Origin: Quillaja saponaria
Lineage: Eukaryota > Streptophyta > Magnoliopsida > Fabales > Quillajaceae
Direction of reading: 5' to 3'
DNA length: 64,000 nucleotides
Assembly (NCBI GenBank): GCA_029379385.1
Contig: CM055615.1
Coordinates: 620,001-684,000 of the forward strand
Both the position numbers and the translations under genes were made by a program. The notes below the pieces were generated by a model. The model was not told the origin of the DNA. It made no database searches and was given only the letters and a program-made list of their open reading frames with translations. Positions 45,628-58,400 of the stretch are shown piece after piece; the stretch's first letter is position 1, and the number at the start of each line of letters is the position of its first letter.

Positions 45628-48600
45628 TTATTGAACCATGTCTTCCAGCTGTAATTTCCAACACTTGGGATCCAATTCAGCCTGTCAATAATAGAAGAAT
45701 AATGTCAATAATGCAATCAAATCACTTTCAACTATAAATGAAGCCTCAATACCAAGTCATGGGTTTGGCAAACTGAACTTAATAATCATAAAGTCTATCC
45801 AAATCAGTCTGTTTTGGTTGGTCACATGATTCTAAAACAACATAGTTTAAAGAAACATCTGTCCTAGCAATAATTCGCTGCTTCGGAAAATAATGTGACT
45901 TCTATTTTCCCTAATAAGTAGAACAGAAAGGCAGGATATTGTGATTTGTGATCACTTTATAAACAGTGAGGAAAGTGCAGCTGCCACACTTCAAATATAG
46001 TCTTCTTCTCTTATAAAATTAGACAACGGGTTCAGTCACATAAGTTATCATTTTGTTAGATACTGAGAAAAAGGTAATGGATATATTAGAAAACATCCAT
46101 ACCTGAAACATTTTATCTCTCCACTGAAACACACAACCACGTGCTTCCAAGTGTTTGAAAAGACGCTCGGGGAGCAATGCTCTAAAAGATGCATGCATCT
46201 TCACTTTTATTAGCCCACCACATGCCAGTAATGCAGTTGCCAGACCCCTAGGAGTCAAGCCCTTGAGATGCAGGATCGTCAAGATCTGAAGGCAACTGAT
46301 GCTAGCAAGTGATAATAGACCAACGTCTGTGACCGAGCTATATGATAGATTTATCTGCAAGAAAAGGAACATGCTATCACAATCTTAGCGCTGCTTTACT
46401 TCATCTGTAATGTTTCTCAAAGAAGTGAGAGACAAAACCTGTCTGAGATTTTGGGAGTATTTAGCAAGAGAAATCATCCCAGTATCATCAATGTTGTGAC
46501 ATTTCTTTATGTCCAGCCAGCGGAGTAGCTTACATCCCATGGCAATAGCTGCTAAACCCAAGGATGTGACAAGTGGACACCCACGGATTTCCAGCGTGTT
46601 TAACTTCAAGCATTTGGATAATGATATTAAGGAATCATTGGTAATGTCAGTGCAGTAGGCCATGTTAATCATTGTAAGGCCAGGACAGCCGCAAGCAATT
46701 GCAGAAATTCCTAGATCAGTTACTCCTGTGCACCTGAATAAACAATATAACCTCTAAGACTATGGATAATTGTATTTATGTGAATAGTAGAGATAAAAAT
46801 TCCATCCATGCCTCCTCATCTGAAAATCAAGTAAGATGTACTTCCTTGAATTATTTATCAAATTAACAAAAAAAATTTAAATATTTAATGAATAGCTTTT
46901 CTTATGATGGGGAAACTAGATGCAAAACCTCATGGCTTACAAGTCACAAACCTGTAGAGATCTAGCTCCACAAGTTTTGAGCAGCTCATGCCAACATGGG
47001 AAAGTCCCATGTCCGTCACGTTCATGCAAATTCCTATTTTTAAGCTGGAAAGCTTGGAACACCGAGAGATGAACTTGAGACCTACATGTAGAAGTAATGT
47101 AAGTGTATGGATTGATACAGTAGTCCTCAATTCCACTAGATTGGAGTAAAGGAAAACCTTCATTGCCAATTTCATTGTCCGTTAGATCAAGCTCCTCGAG
47201 AGAATGGCATCGCTGTCCAATCAAGACAAATGATTTCCTGTGAACCAGTATACATGACTCCATTCTGAGAGAAGTGAGACTTGTGCACAAATTAGTAATG
47301 TTGGAAATAGAAACATCAGTTATCTTGCGGCAGCATGTGATGTCTAGCTTCCTTAAATCTTTCTGTTTAGACACAAGCGAAGAGAGACCTTCGTCTGTGA
47401 CTCCTAAACATTTGCTTAAACTCAATTCCCTCAGAGACATACACCGATTTCCGATGGCCTTTAATCCAGCAGAAGTAACAAGGCAGCCATCTAATATGAT
47501 AGATTGCAACATGGAGAGCTTATTCAAACTATCAGCAAGGGAAAGAGTCACCTAAATCATCAATATTGAAATGATGAGCTATTATTAAAGTCACCAACTT
47601 CAATGATAGTACAAAACAGCAGAAAGACTTACAGGACAGCCATGTGATAAAGTAAGTTGTTGTAGACATCCAGATTCGCTAGTTAGCAAAGACAGACCAG
47701 TGTGAGTAATGTTTTGACAACCGGAGACATCAAGTTTCTGTTTAAGGAAAAAATTGTTGACTTAGTCAAATGGCTACATACGAAAGAAATTCTAGAAAGC
47801 AAGAAGGAAGAACACGTGTTGATATGGGCACTGTGTAAGGAAACCACATAAGAATGAAAGAATTGTGGACAAATTAAAATTTATCTCTTTCCCTTTCTTC
47901 CGTTATTCAACCTAATACTAAAATGTGAAAATCCATTAATAATATCAGCGTCTTGCACTAAGTTCAGATCAACCACCTAAACTTCACTAAATACCTTCAG
48001 CGTCTTGCACCCATGTTTGAGGATTCCAAGGCTGTCGTCATCGATACCAAAACATCCTTCTAGGACCAAATCTTCAAGATATTGCAATTTTAAGATGGAT
48101 GGTAAACATTTCTCTGTGATCTGCAAAACACAGAACTACATAATTTAACAAGTTTTTTGCAAACAAAAACTTGAAAAAGATTAAGATTACAAATAAGCAA
48201 TCAACTTAAACATGAAAAACTGAGACGATCCAGGTAGAAATGCAATAAAAATTAATGGACCATTCGGTTTGTGGCATAATAACTATCTAGGCTAACCACG
48301 AGACTTTAGTATCCATAGTATCTAAACCATATACAGAAAACCTTTCTATAAACCAATAACTCATAAGCAAAGCCCAAATTTTGGCTCTTACAGAACAATA
48401 TTATATCATCAACTAAGAATTTTTTTGAAATAAGCAGAAATCCTCACCGGCAAGTAAGACAGATCCAGACTACGGATTTCCTTACACTTGATAGCAATCA
48501 GATCCACCCCCAAATCGCTCACACCAACACACCACTTCAAGCTAATCAACCTCAGCTTCCTGCACCCAACTGCAATACACCCAATTCCCATATCCGTAAT

Positions 48601-49086
48601 CAACTTGCACCTTCCTAACCTCAAACTCTCCAAATTCTTGGCCTGTGCCACCGAAGCTATTGCCGTGTCTTTCAGCTCCGTCGCGTTCGACAAGTCCAAC
48701 TCCACCAAATTATTGCAATTGATAGCCAAACTCAACAACCCAGTACCTGAAAAACTCTTGGATCGCGAAAGATCGATCCCACAAAGCGTGGATTTGCAAG
48801 CATTCGCTATAACATTCAGCGAATCATCTGTAACACGAGGACAGAGAGAGAGGTCGAGATGGTTAACAAATGGATATCGTTTTAGGACGGTGGGGAGGTG
48901 TTCGGAGCGAAGTGGTTTCAGGGTTTTTCGATGCTTGGCTTCGATGGCATAGAAAGCTTTGCAGACTAAAGAAAATGATTTTTTGTCAAGTGGGTTTAGG
49001 TTAAGAAGGTCAAGGATTGTGAAAACAAGATCCTCGGACAGAACGTCAAAAGGTCCGAAGGTTTGAGAGCCTTTTTGCTTCTTCAT
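45628..49086 (-). CDS. FBL3: F-box/LRR-repeat protein 3 (RAE1-like)
   Basis: Eight exons in transcription order: 49086-48448, 48120-47995, 47737-47633, 47551-47158, 47081-46952, 46733-46439, 46354-46103, 45681-45628. They give 664 residues, matching the roughly 665 of Arabidopsis FBL3. An F-box lies at about residues 13-55 ([33 protein letters not shown]). About 17-18 cysteine-containing LRRs follow ([72 protein letters not shown]), with a short conserved tail ([11 protein letters not shown]). The protein would be the substrate receptor of an SCF ubiquitin ligase. The Arabidopsis counterpart At5g01720 is, to my recollection, RAE1, which promotes degradation of the STOP1 transcription factor. 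The first ATG of the long open frame is at 49086; the 70 codons before it lack an ATG. Confidence 0.95.
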
Positions 49087-51009
49087 AACTATGACAAAGG
49101 AGAAGAGGGTCACTGCAAATGAACTTTCCTTCTTCCTCTTAACCCCCACTGAGATATGTAAGAATACGGAGCCAAAGATCTTCAGGAGCTTGAAGATGGA
49201 GATTAAGGCGTTGGTCAGAATTTGATGATTACGAGTAACCGTTAACAAAAGATATGGGAAGTTAGAGGGATGGACTGAGGAAGAAGGAGATTCCAAATGA
49301 CTTAATTACCCTTGTTGATTTCTTCCAGACGATTGTCATGATTTTATTTGTTTTGGGCTGGAAAGACCAAAACATCCTCCATTCCTCAAAAACGGCCCCC
49401 CCCCCCCCAACTTAGGATGAATAAAATAGTTTTTTATTTTTAAATAAACTCATTCAATGCTTGATTTGTTTATAAACGGATCAACCTGAAATTTTATAAA
49501 ATTTATTTTGATTATATATTTTAAATATTTTACATAAATTTACCTAAAAGTTTACATAAATTCAACTAGTCAAGGTTGGAATCCTTTTGATTGCAAGGAA
49601 TATTTTTCTCAATTTTTTTAAAATTTTGAATTATTTGTCTTGTAAAATAAAATTTTGATTTTATATTTATATTATAATTTTTTTGTTTCTTTTTGAAATG
49701 GAATTAAAAAAATAATTGTTTACAATATTTGTGTAAATTTTTTTAATAAAAATATTAGATTTTTAACATAATGAATTGTTATTAAAATAAAATAAAATAA
49801 AGAACAACATAGAAAATGTAAGTGTTGAGAACTTATTTGAGAATTTTTAATTTTTTTTCTAAAATCTCGAGTACTGTTGCCTTTTATCTTTGGTATAAAA
49901 AAGATTATTTTTTTAGTATTGTGCATGTTGTAGTAGGGTCAAAATATGAACCAATTACTCAAATAAATGTAGGGTGTTTCTGTCTTTTAAGGAGTAGAAG
50001 TACGGAGAAGGACAGATAGTACAGAGTGTAAAACAGAGGAGTTGACGAGGGTAAATTAGTCTTTTGGGTATGTCGTTTTCTTCCTTTAAAAAAATGGACA
50101 TATATGGTGGAGGACTATGTGAGGAAGGACAAATTCAAGTGCAAGTAGTACGATCCAATTGACACAAAACACAAAAACACTAAAAAATAAATTTATTTTT
50201 CAAAAATATAACTTTCTCTTATTTTCAAGAAAGGAAATAATCAGTATTACCGTACTTATTGGCATCATATATTTATTATATAATACGGTACCAACCTTAC
50301 TCAGATAAGAACACTTGGAGAGATAGAGTTAGGTATCCATGTGGGGGAGAAAGTCAAAGAAATAGTTGGGAATCTTGGAATGGAATAAAAGACTTTCTTT
50401 GTGTACCTAAAATGCTATTTCCTTTTTGGAAATTTTACAGAAAGTGGACCATATCTATACCTTAATTAACAAAGATGCCCCTAATCTATCTATTAATTTG
50501 TGTTTTAGATTTTTCTTTGATTAAGTATTTGGTACCCATTACGGGCAGTACTGGTGTGTCCTACAGATATGAATAAAGACAAACAAATTGCACTGCACTA
50601 TCACAATATCTAGCTGTGGCACATGGTTTTGTGGAATTTAATTTATACAGTATCAAAAAATTGACAAGAGAAACTGCATAGAATTCAGATATCAATAGTT
50701 TCTTTGATTATGACATAATGTTTTCAGATCTTCTGGTGGAGGTGTTCGCTGTCTTGTTCTATTGATAGTAGTATTTTATTGTCTGCAAAGCTTATGCACA
50801 GAATTAAAACTATTTTATTCTTTGGAAACATCACAAAATATTATATAATATATGAGCCTGAATGTTATTTTAATATTTTCATATTCTTCTTATTCTTATT
50901 ATTGTCGGATCAGATATAATATAAAATTATATCAATAGTATAAGTCTATATTATTGTATTATTACCAAGTATTATATCCATATACGATATGCCAAACAAA
51001 ATTTTTCAT

Positions 51010-51146
51010 CCATGGGAGACAGTCATTGAGAAAAATATACTGCTATAGGAATTACTGAAAATGTTATCTCAGATCGATGCGAATAGAGAAAAAAGATTCA
51101 TGTAGCCAATCCAACTAATTTGAGATTTAAGACTTTATTAAACTGA
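51010..51146 (+). mobile_element. RTE LINE 3'-end fragment
   Basis: Matches 56409-56550 of the larger LINE along its length: CAGTCATTGAGAA, then ATTACTGAAAATG, ATTCATGTAGCC, TTTGAGATTTAAG and a degraded TTGAG tail. It is truncated at the 5' side within the ORF end. Confidence 0.65.
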
Positions 51147-51360
51147 GTTTATAATAAAATTAACCTAAAATCATAGTTATTATTCTCTAGTTGGTTAATT
51201 ATTTGTTTTTACTATGCTTTTACATGGGTGATGATAAATGTCTGAGACTGAGTTTTGTAATTTATAACTTTCAATTCCACTTCATTATATGTGTCATCCT
51301 AACAAAAACAAATTCACAATTTTTCACACTAAACTAAAATTTTACCACTTCATTATGTGT

Positions 51361-51391
51361 CATCCGTGAACATACAATATGTTCACGGATG
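51361..51391. repeat. Perfect 14-bp inverted repeat with 3-base loop
   Basis: CATCCGTGAACATA, loop CAA, TATGTTCACGGATG. It sits just after the second copy of a direct repeat CCACTTCATTATxxGTGTCATCC (51276-51299 and 51346-51365). Confidence 0.85.
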
Positions 51392-52401
51392 AAATAAAAG
51401 CAGGAAAAATTATACAAACATGACTCTTCCATGCATGTAGATAGGTCAATAAAAGGCTTAGTTATTTCCTCACAAGCTCAATAGTTGACAATATTCATGT
51501 CACATTTTGGAACCATATACTTCTTTTTTCATTTACTTTGTCTTATGAATATATATACGAATAATTTGATTGTAGTCAATATAAAATCTGGGTGTACTTT
51601 GATTATGACCAAATACGGCAAGAAATAAATTGTACGGCAAGAAAGTCATGAAAGTACAATGTTTTTTTATTCCTTTTTATTTTCTCTCTCTCTCTCTTTT
51701 TTTTTTTTTTAACTTTCTGGTCTTTATTGAATTCCAATTAGTTATTTACAATCTTGATTAATAAAGTTTAAGATGAATTTCATGTGATAAATGACAAAGG
51801 TAAATCGAAATTAATGAATAACATAAATACGGTGGTCATGCTTAAAATTTTAAGTCCGAGCTATTATTGATTATCCTATATGAATCCAGACATCTTCCCA
51901 AGACCAGATCAAGAGCTGATTGTGACCAAATTAGGTCCATGTACAGAAATGAAACCATTGACATTTAATTTTAGGTGTGTTTATACTTGTAGCACTAATA
52001 TCAAAAGCAATTTATTGAATGATTGAAAGTTGAAACAAATCATCATGCACTACCAGCTGAACCTCTTTCTCATTTCAGGCTCTAACTAGTATGTCAAGCA
52101 CCAAGATTGGATTCTAAACCAAAAAAAGAACATTAAGATTGGAGTACTTATGTTGTTATATTGCCTGAAAAACAGAACACCTAATTCCAACCTTCTGATG
52201 TAGGACAATGGAATGCATGACCAGAATCAGGAGTTCTTTTAGAATTCCAAACTTATGCCACAAAGTATGTAATTTACAGAGGAGAATGACCACTTGGAAC
52301 TTTGATCCTCATACAAAACATTAATTCTTGCTTCACCATCACCGTTTAAACGATAAGTCTTCAAAATTCTTTCACCCAACATGTATGCTACCACTCTTCA
52401 A

Positions 52402-52489
52402 GATGATCTTACACAGCATCAACCCGACAAGAGTCTATCAAACTTAAGGTGATCTTACAGAACATTAACCCAGCAAGAGTCTATCAAAA
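52402..52489. repeat. 46-bp tandem duplication across the IREG1 stop codon
   Basis: Copies at 52448-52489 (last codons and stop) and 52402-52443 (3' UTR) share GATCTTACA, then AAGAGTCTATCAAA. Read on the minus strand, the second copy would again encode FDRLL-G followed by a stop. Confidence 0.75.
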
Positions 52490-55400
52490 TGAAAGATGTG
52501 CTTCCTGATGTGATAGACATGCAGAGTGTACAGCAATGCAGCAAATGTAACAGCCAGAAATGATAATAGAGTCAACTTCCAGAAATCCTGAACAATTTAC
52601 AGATAATGGCAAGCATGTTAACAGTATAATGAAGCATTGAATTCTGTAAGGAATAGTTCATTTTCACAATTGATATAAAAAACCAGAATTAGGTGATTAA
52701 AATACAGTCAAATTGTAAAAGGCCCATGAAGAAATAATCACATATTCACAAATGCCTAAATCAAGCTATGATACCAGAGATGTGAAAGTGATGCAGATTG
52801 AGGGAAGAGTAATATTGATGTAACTCATGTATTAGATTTAGTTACATTACATGAAATGGAGAAAGTACTCGGGATTAAGTTAGGGTATTGTGTCCTAGAA
52901 ACTTATGAATCTCAGGTTTTTGCACATGTAATAAGGAGGTTATACTTATCTTGACATGCTCATTTACGATGTATTTTGATTTTCAATCTAGAATGCTAAT
53001 TTTGTTTCCTCTTTCTGGAAAAGATACTCAGTCTATAATAGATGAATTATAGTTATTGAAAATTCCCTATCATGTTTCTCTTCCATTTTTTCCCTCTAAG
53101 CAGTTCTCCTTCTCAACCTGGATACTATATACAACCAAAAAGTCTTTCAGAATCCACAGATTTATCAAGGTCACAAAAAATGAACTTGAGTAACTTGTGT
53201 GTGGAGGATGCAAAAGTGACAAACACTGTTGAAGTCAGAAGGGATATAAAAACGAAAAAAAACGAAAACGAAAAAACGAAATAAAAAACGAAAACAAAAC
53301 GAAAAAAAACGAAAAAAACGAAAAAAAACGAAAAAAAAAAAAAAAAAACGAAAAAAAAAACTAATAAAAAAAAAAAAACGAAAACGCAAAAAAACGAAAA
53401 AAAACGAAAAAATAAGAAAAAAAAACGAAACAAAAAAAAAACAAACAAAACAAAAAAACAAAAAAAACAAAAAGAAAAAAGAAAGAAAGAAAACTTCTCA
53501 TACGAAAACAAAGCCTGATCTAACCTGACTTCTAGTCATGCAAAAATCCACAGAAGCATTCACATGTGGGGATATTATTAGTTCAAATGTAAGAAAAATA
53601 TGAAGCAGGCAGGTGCAGCAATCCATAAGAAGATGCTAGCTTGGTGAGGCATATTTGGACATATTTCAATTAGTTAACACTGATGGCATGCTAAAGATAA
53701 TAACCTGTGGATTGGATATAAATACTCCCATAACATAGGCCAATAAATCCAATGAAGACTGAAGTGAATTCTGAACACCTCCCACAACACAACGATCTGA
53801 TTCAGGAACATGATCCTAAACAAGAAAAAGGAAAGGAGATAATCAACAAGAAAAGAGAGAACTTGACACAATTTAGCAAACAAAGGCAGAAACTACATTC
53901 CTCTTTTGTCAAAAGGAAGTGGCTGGAATACAATTGAATGCCATTTTAACAAAGTTACATTTCCTACCTGCATTTGCTGAATTACAGCTAAGTCAAACAT
54001 CCACAACCCAAGCCGAGATACAGCCACTCCTCCCATTAGCATATATGATGATAGAAGTCTATTTTGGATCCATGCTGAAGCAATACAGGGTAGGAGGCAG
54101 ATCCACTAGATGCGAGCCACACATAGCAAGTAAATAGGGAGTATCTTGAGTGAAAAATGAGAACTAAAATTTCCACTACTCTTTCACAAACATCATTACT
54201 GAGAATAAAATTTAATGCTATAAACAATTAGGGAATAATCACATTAGGTGTACTTAACATTTAGAAGCCAGAGATCCCACTATTAGTAAGTGATTTTTTA
54301 CCTGAGACCAGACAGCCCAAAGTCCTGTTCTAAGCGTCGATATACGAGCCTGTAATACAGGATACACAAGTGTTGCAGCTATTCCAATCATAGCGCTTAT
54401 TCCTCGTGCTATTCCAATAACATAAGCAGGTATGCCTTCCCACTCCAAGGTGGCTGTCATCAAAGTCCCAAAGCTGGTAAAAGAGAAGTAGTTCAGTAGT
54501 TGGATGGTAGGTGTGGAACCACATTGTAGGGAAAAAAGAAACATAATACATTTTATCCTTGAGGGGTATTTGGTAGGAAAGTATTTTGTAGGAATATCTC
54601 AGGACTAAATATTTTAATATGATATTGCATATTATAAATTGTGCCTTTTCACATAAGAGGAGGAAGGAATAACCTCTTTAAGAGATAACAAGGGAAAATT
54701 TCATGAAAGAATTCTGGGTAAACATACATCCCTAACTGCAAAAATTTCTTAATTTTTATCACATACTTAATATGTTAGTAGACGGATAGTGCAAAATTAG
54801 TCAAACCCAATGAGAGAACTAATATGCTAGCACTAGGGGGAAAGAGACGTAAATCGTATTAAGTGTATTAAGGATGAGGCTGATAGGGTTTTAGTTACGG
54901 AAGACAAGATTAATGAGAGATGACGAACTTACTTCGATACTTTATTTAATGGAGATTCAAGGGGTGATATTAGGGAACTAGATGACTACTTTGATGATAC
55001 AAACAACCGATTTTTTTATCAGATTAGAGCACAAGAGATTAAAGCAGCTATTCATAAGATGAAGAATGGTAAGGCAATGGGCCTAGATGATATACCAAGA
55101 AGTTTGGAGATGCTTAGGAGATATTGGCATAACTTGACTTACAAATATTTTCAACAAGATTTTAGTAACCAAAAAAATATCCGATGAATGGAAGAAGAGT
55201 ACGTTGATCCCTATTTATAAGAATAAAAGAGACATTCAAAGTTGTATGACTTATCGAGGAATAAAACTTATAAGTCATACAATGAAGTTGTGGGAGAGAG
55301 TGATTGAGCCTAGGCTTAGGAATGAAACTCTAGTTTTTGAGAATCAATTTGGCTTTATAATGGGAAGATATACAATGGAGGCTATTTTCTTACTTAGAAG

Positions 55401-58400
55401 ATTAATGGAGAAAAATAGAGAAAAAAAAAAGGATATTCATATAACCTTTATTGATTTAGGGCGCCAAGACAAGTCTTGTGGTAGGTTCTCGAGAAGAAGA
55501 ATGTCCTAACTAAATATATAGAAGTTATTAAAGATATGTATGAGGGAGTAATGACTAGGGTGCAGACTGTAAATGGTATGACTGGAGAGTTTTCGACCAC
55601 AATAGGTGTTCACCAAGGTTCATTCTTAAGCCCTGCCTATTTGCTTTAGTCATCAATGAACATAGCTATAATATTCAAGATAGGGCTCCGTGGTGCATGT
55701 TATCTGCCAATGATATCGTGTTAGTAGATGAAACTAGAAAAGGTTTAAATTCCAAACTAGAAGTGTGGAGGAACGCATTAGAATCTAAATGCCTTAGGTT
55801 GAGTCGGACAAAAATCGAATATACGGAGTGCAATTTCAGTGAAACTAGAGGAGGCTTGAATGAAATAACTTTGGATAGTCAGACAATCTCTACAAAAGAT
55901 GTGTTTAAATATTTAGGTTCATTTATATAAAAAGATGGCGCAATTGAGCATGATATAAACCATAAGATCAAGGCAAGACAGGTGAAGTGGCGAAGTGTTT
56001 TGGGAGTTTTATGTGATCCTAAAATCTTAAGGCGAAGTGTTTCGGGAGTTTTATGTGATCCTAAAATTTCGAATAGATTCAAAAGAAAAATTTTATAAGG
56101 CAGTAGTAAGACTAGCTATGCTGTGTGGTACCAAATGCTGGGTAGTTAACAAGCAACACTCACATAAGATAGGAATAGCCGAAATGAGAATATTGAGATG
56201 GATGACTGGGCATACAAGAAAGGATATAATAAGAAATGAAAAGATCTGTAAGAAGATGGAAGTAGCACCTATCGAGGATAAAATGAGGGAGAATCGCCTA
56301 CGTTGGTTTGGACATATCCAACATCAGCCAATGGATGTGGTAGTTAAGAAAGGTGACTTGGTACATATGTCAGGTATTAGATGTGGTAGGAGGAGACTGA
56401 AACTTACATGGAAGGCAGTCATCGAGAAGTATATGACTACTTTAGGCATTACTGAAAATGATGTCTCGGATCAATGTGAATTGAGGAAAATGATTCATAT
56501 AGCCGATCCTAATTAGTTTGGGATTTAAGGCTTAGTTGAGTTGAGTAGATTTGAGTTTATTTCTAAACACACCTTATAACATAATTATCTCTGTTTACAC
56601 ATAAGGCAAATTGTTGAAATGATGTCACCTGAGAACAGTGAAGAATAACAAAGCCAGAGCTAATCCAGGGGCTACAACATCTTGCTGTAAATATACTTTC
56701 CATGCACCAATATAAGGGATCTCTGAAAACCATTGAGTACTTTTGTTCTTGCTTTTTTTATCTGCCACCACTGATTTTCCTCCATCATGAGAAGGTGGCC
56801 TTTCTCCCTCCAAAGAAGTAGCTCTATTCTGTTCTATATCACTTGGTGATAGTCTTGAGATCCTCCTCTGGCTGCTTTGGCCTAAAGCTGGAATTCCCTT
56901 ATATACAGACATAAAAAGCCAATACTCCACCCAAACAGATATAGTATTCCAAAGTGCTAAGGTTATGGCAGATGCTTTTAGTGATACAAAGCTTATGATG
57001 AAGCCTGTGATGACAGGAGCAAATAGCTTGCAGACTAAATCAATGCGTCTGGTAGCTGAATTCATCTTTGTCAGTACATCTGGATGTTGGTCTTTAGATA
57101 TTACCACCACCCTGTACTATGAAAGTAAACAATAACTATGCAGTTATGTTTGATATATTTCAATTACTTTGAAAATAAACAAGACCCTTGCACTGAATTT
57201 GGTCATCAGAAAGAAATAGGACAGCAATTAATCTTAGTTTGAATTACCATTCTCTTTCAATCAAGATGGTACCAGCAAGAGTTGAAAGCACGCCAATTGC
57301 ACCGGAGATGTTGGTTACCAACACAAGCAATATGAAACCCGAGAAATTTGTGAACTTCATGGATGAGTAGATCAGTAATGCAGCTGCAGTGCCCCCAGCA
57401 ATTACGAAGGAGAGATTTTGTGTCACCAACCATAATTGCAAAACCTGCCACAGTTAAGAATTGAAGATGCAGGTTACATCATCAATAATTTCATTATTTG
57501 TTTCAACCAGCTTAATAAGGCGATGCCTTGGAAATAATCATTTAACACTTATTTTTATGTTGTAGTTTTGTTCATTTCCATCCTGTTGATCAGCGAACTG
57601 ATTTAGGCAATTGTATGTGTATCAGTACAAACTTTTGGAAACAATATTCTTGATAAAAAGTTTCCTTGAATTAATGGCTATTTAAAAGAATATAACACCG
57701 ACATGCCTGACAGTAGCTTTTTTCATTCACAGGGAACAATTACAATATGCAGGATTTCAAATAGAGTGGAATTTTGTAAGGTTTAGAAAATAAATAATGG
57801 ATTCTTAAAGTGTTTTACGAGTCTCCAGGCATTGGCATAATCATTCTATTATGCTGTTCACCAATGACTGTTGTAGTAATTAGAAACAAACCACCATATA
57901 TGCCAAAAGATGAATTTTGAGATGAAATTCAAAATTCATCTTTTGTAAAACATAGAAATAACGTAGCTGTCAAACCTTTACATATGTCAACCTATCCACC
58001 CATTGTCCAATAATGGGACCAAATAGTGCGGGGGATGCGGATTCCACAACTCCATAAAGTGCAGCAAACAGCAATGAGTCTGGCCAAAGACTGATCATAT
58101 ATAAACCAACAGAGAATTCCCACATTCTGCAAAAAAGGATTCAATAGAGATTTCCTTTTATACCAATATTACAGGGTGAGCAAATCTCAGACAAACACAT
58201 TTCCATCTATTCAGTTAAACTCAATTGTAGCAAACATGGTTTATACTTTATAGGGTCAGTTTTGTGCACAGGTTTGTTAAGTTGACTCCACCATGTTTCT
58301 ATAGTTAGGTAAACTGAGTACAACCAAAGGAATAATAGAATTAAAAGCAGGTCCATCTTTTGTTTCCCAAGATTTTTCATATCTCACACAAATTTCTGAT

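Larger units (their letters stand above)
49087..52464. other. FBL3 upstream region and spacer to IREG1 3' end
   Basis: 3.4 kb with no gene. It includes a C10 run near 49388, AT-rich DNA, a LINE tail fragment at 51010-51146, a near-perfect palindrome at 51361-51391, a CT microsatellite near 51685, and the IREG1 3' UTR from 52464 down. Confidence 0.5.

Noticed and set aside
48488..48952. 154-codon + strand frame
   Set aside because: It is antisense to FBL3 exon 1, whose F-box and LRR motifs are unambiguous.
49087..49296. 70-residue N-terminal extension of FBL3
   Set aside because: The extended frame has no ATG before 49086 and no family similarity; it is leader sequence.
53125..53511. Long Phe-rich frames on the minus strand
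   Set aside because: They are the complement of the A-run/CG array and have no codon diversity.
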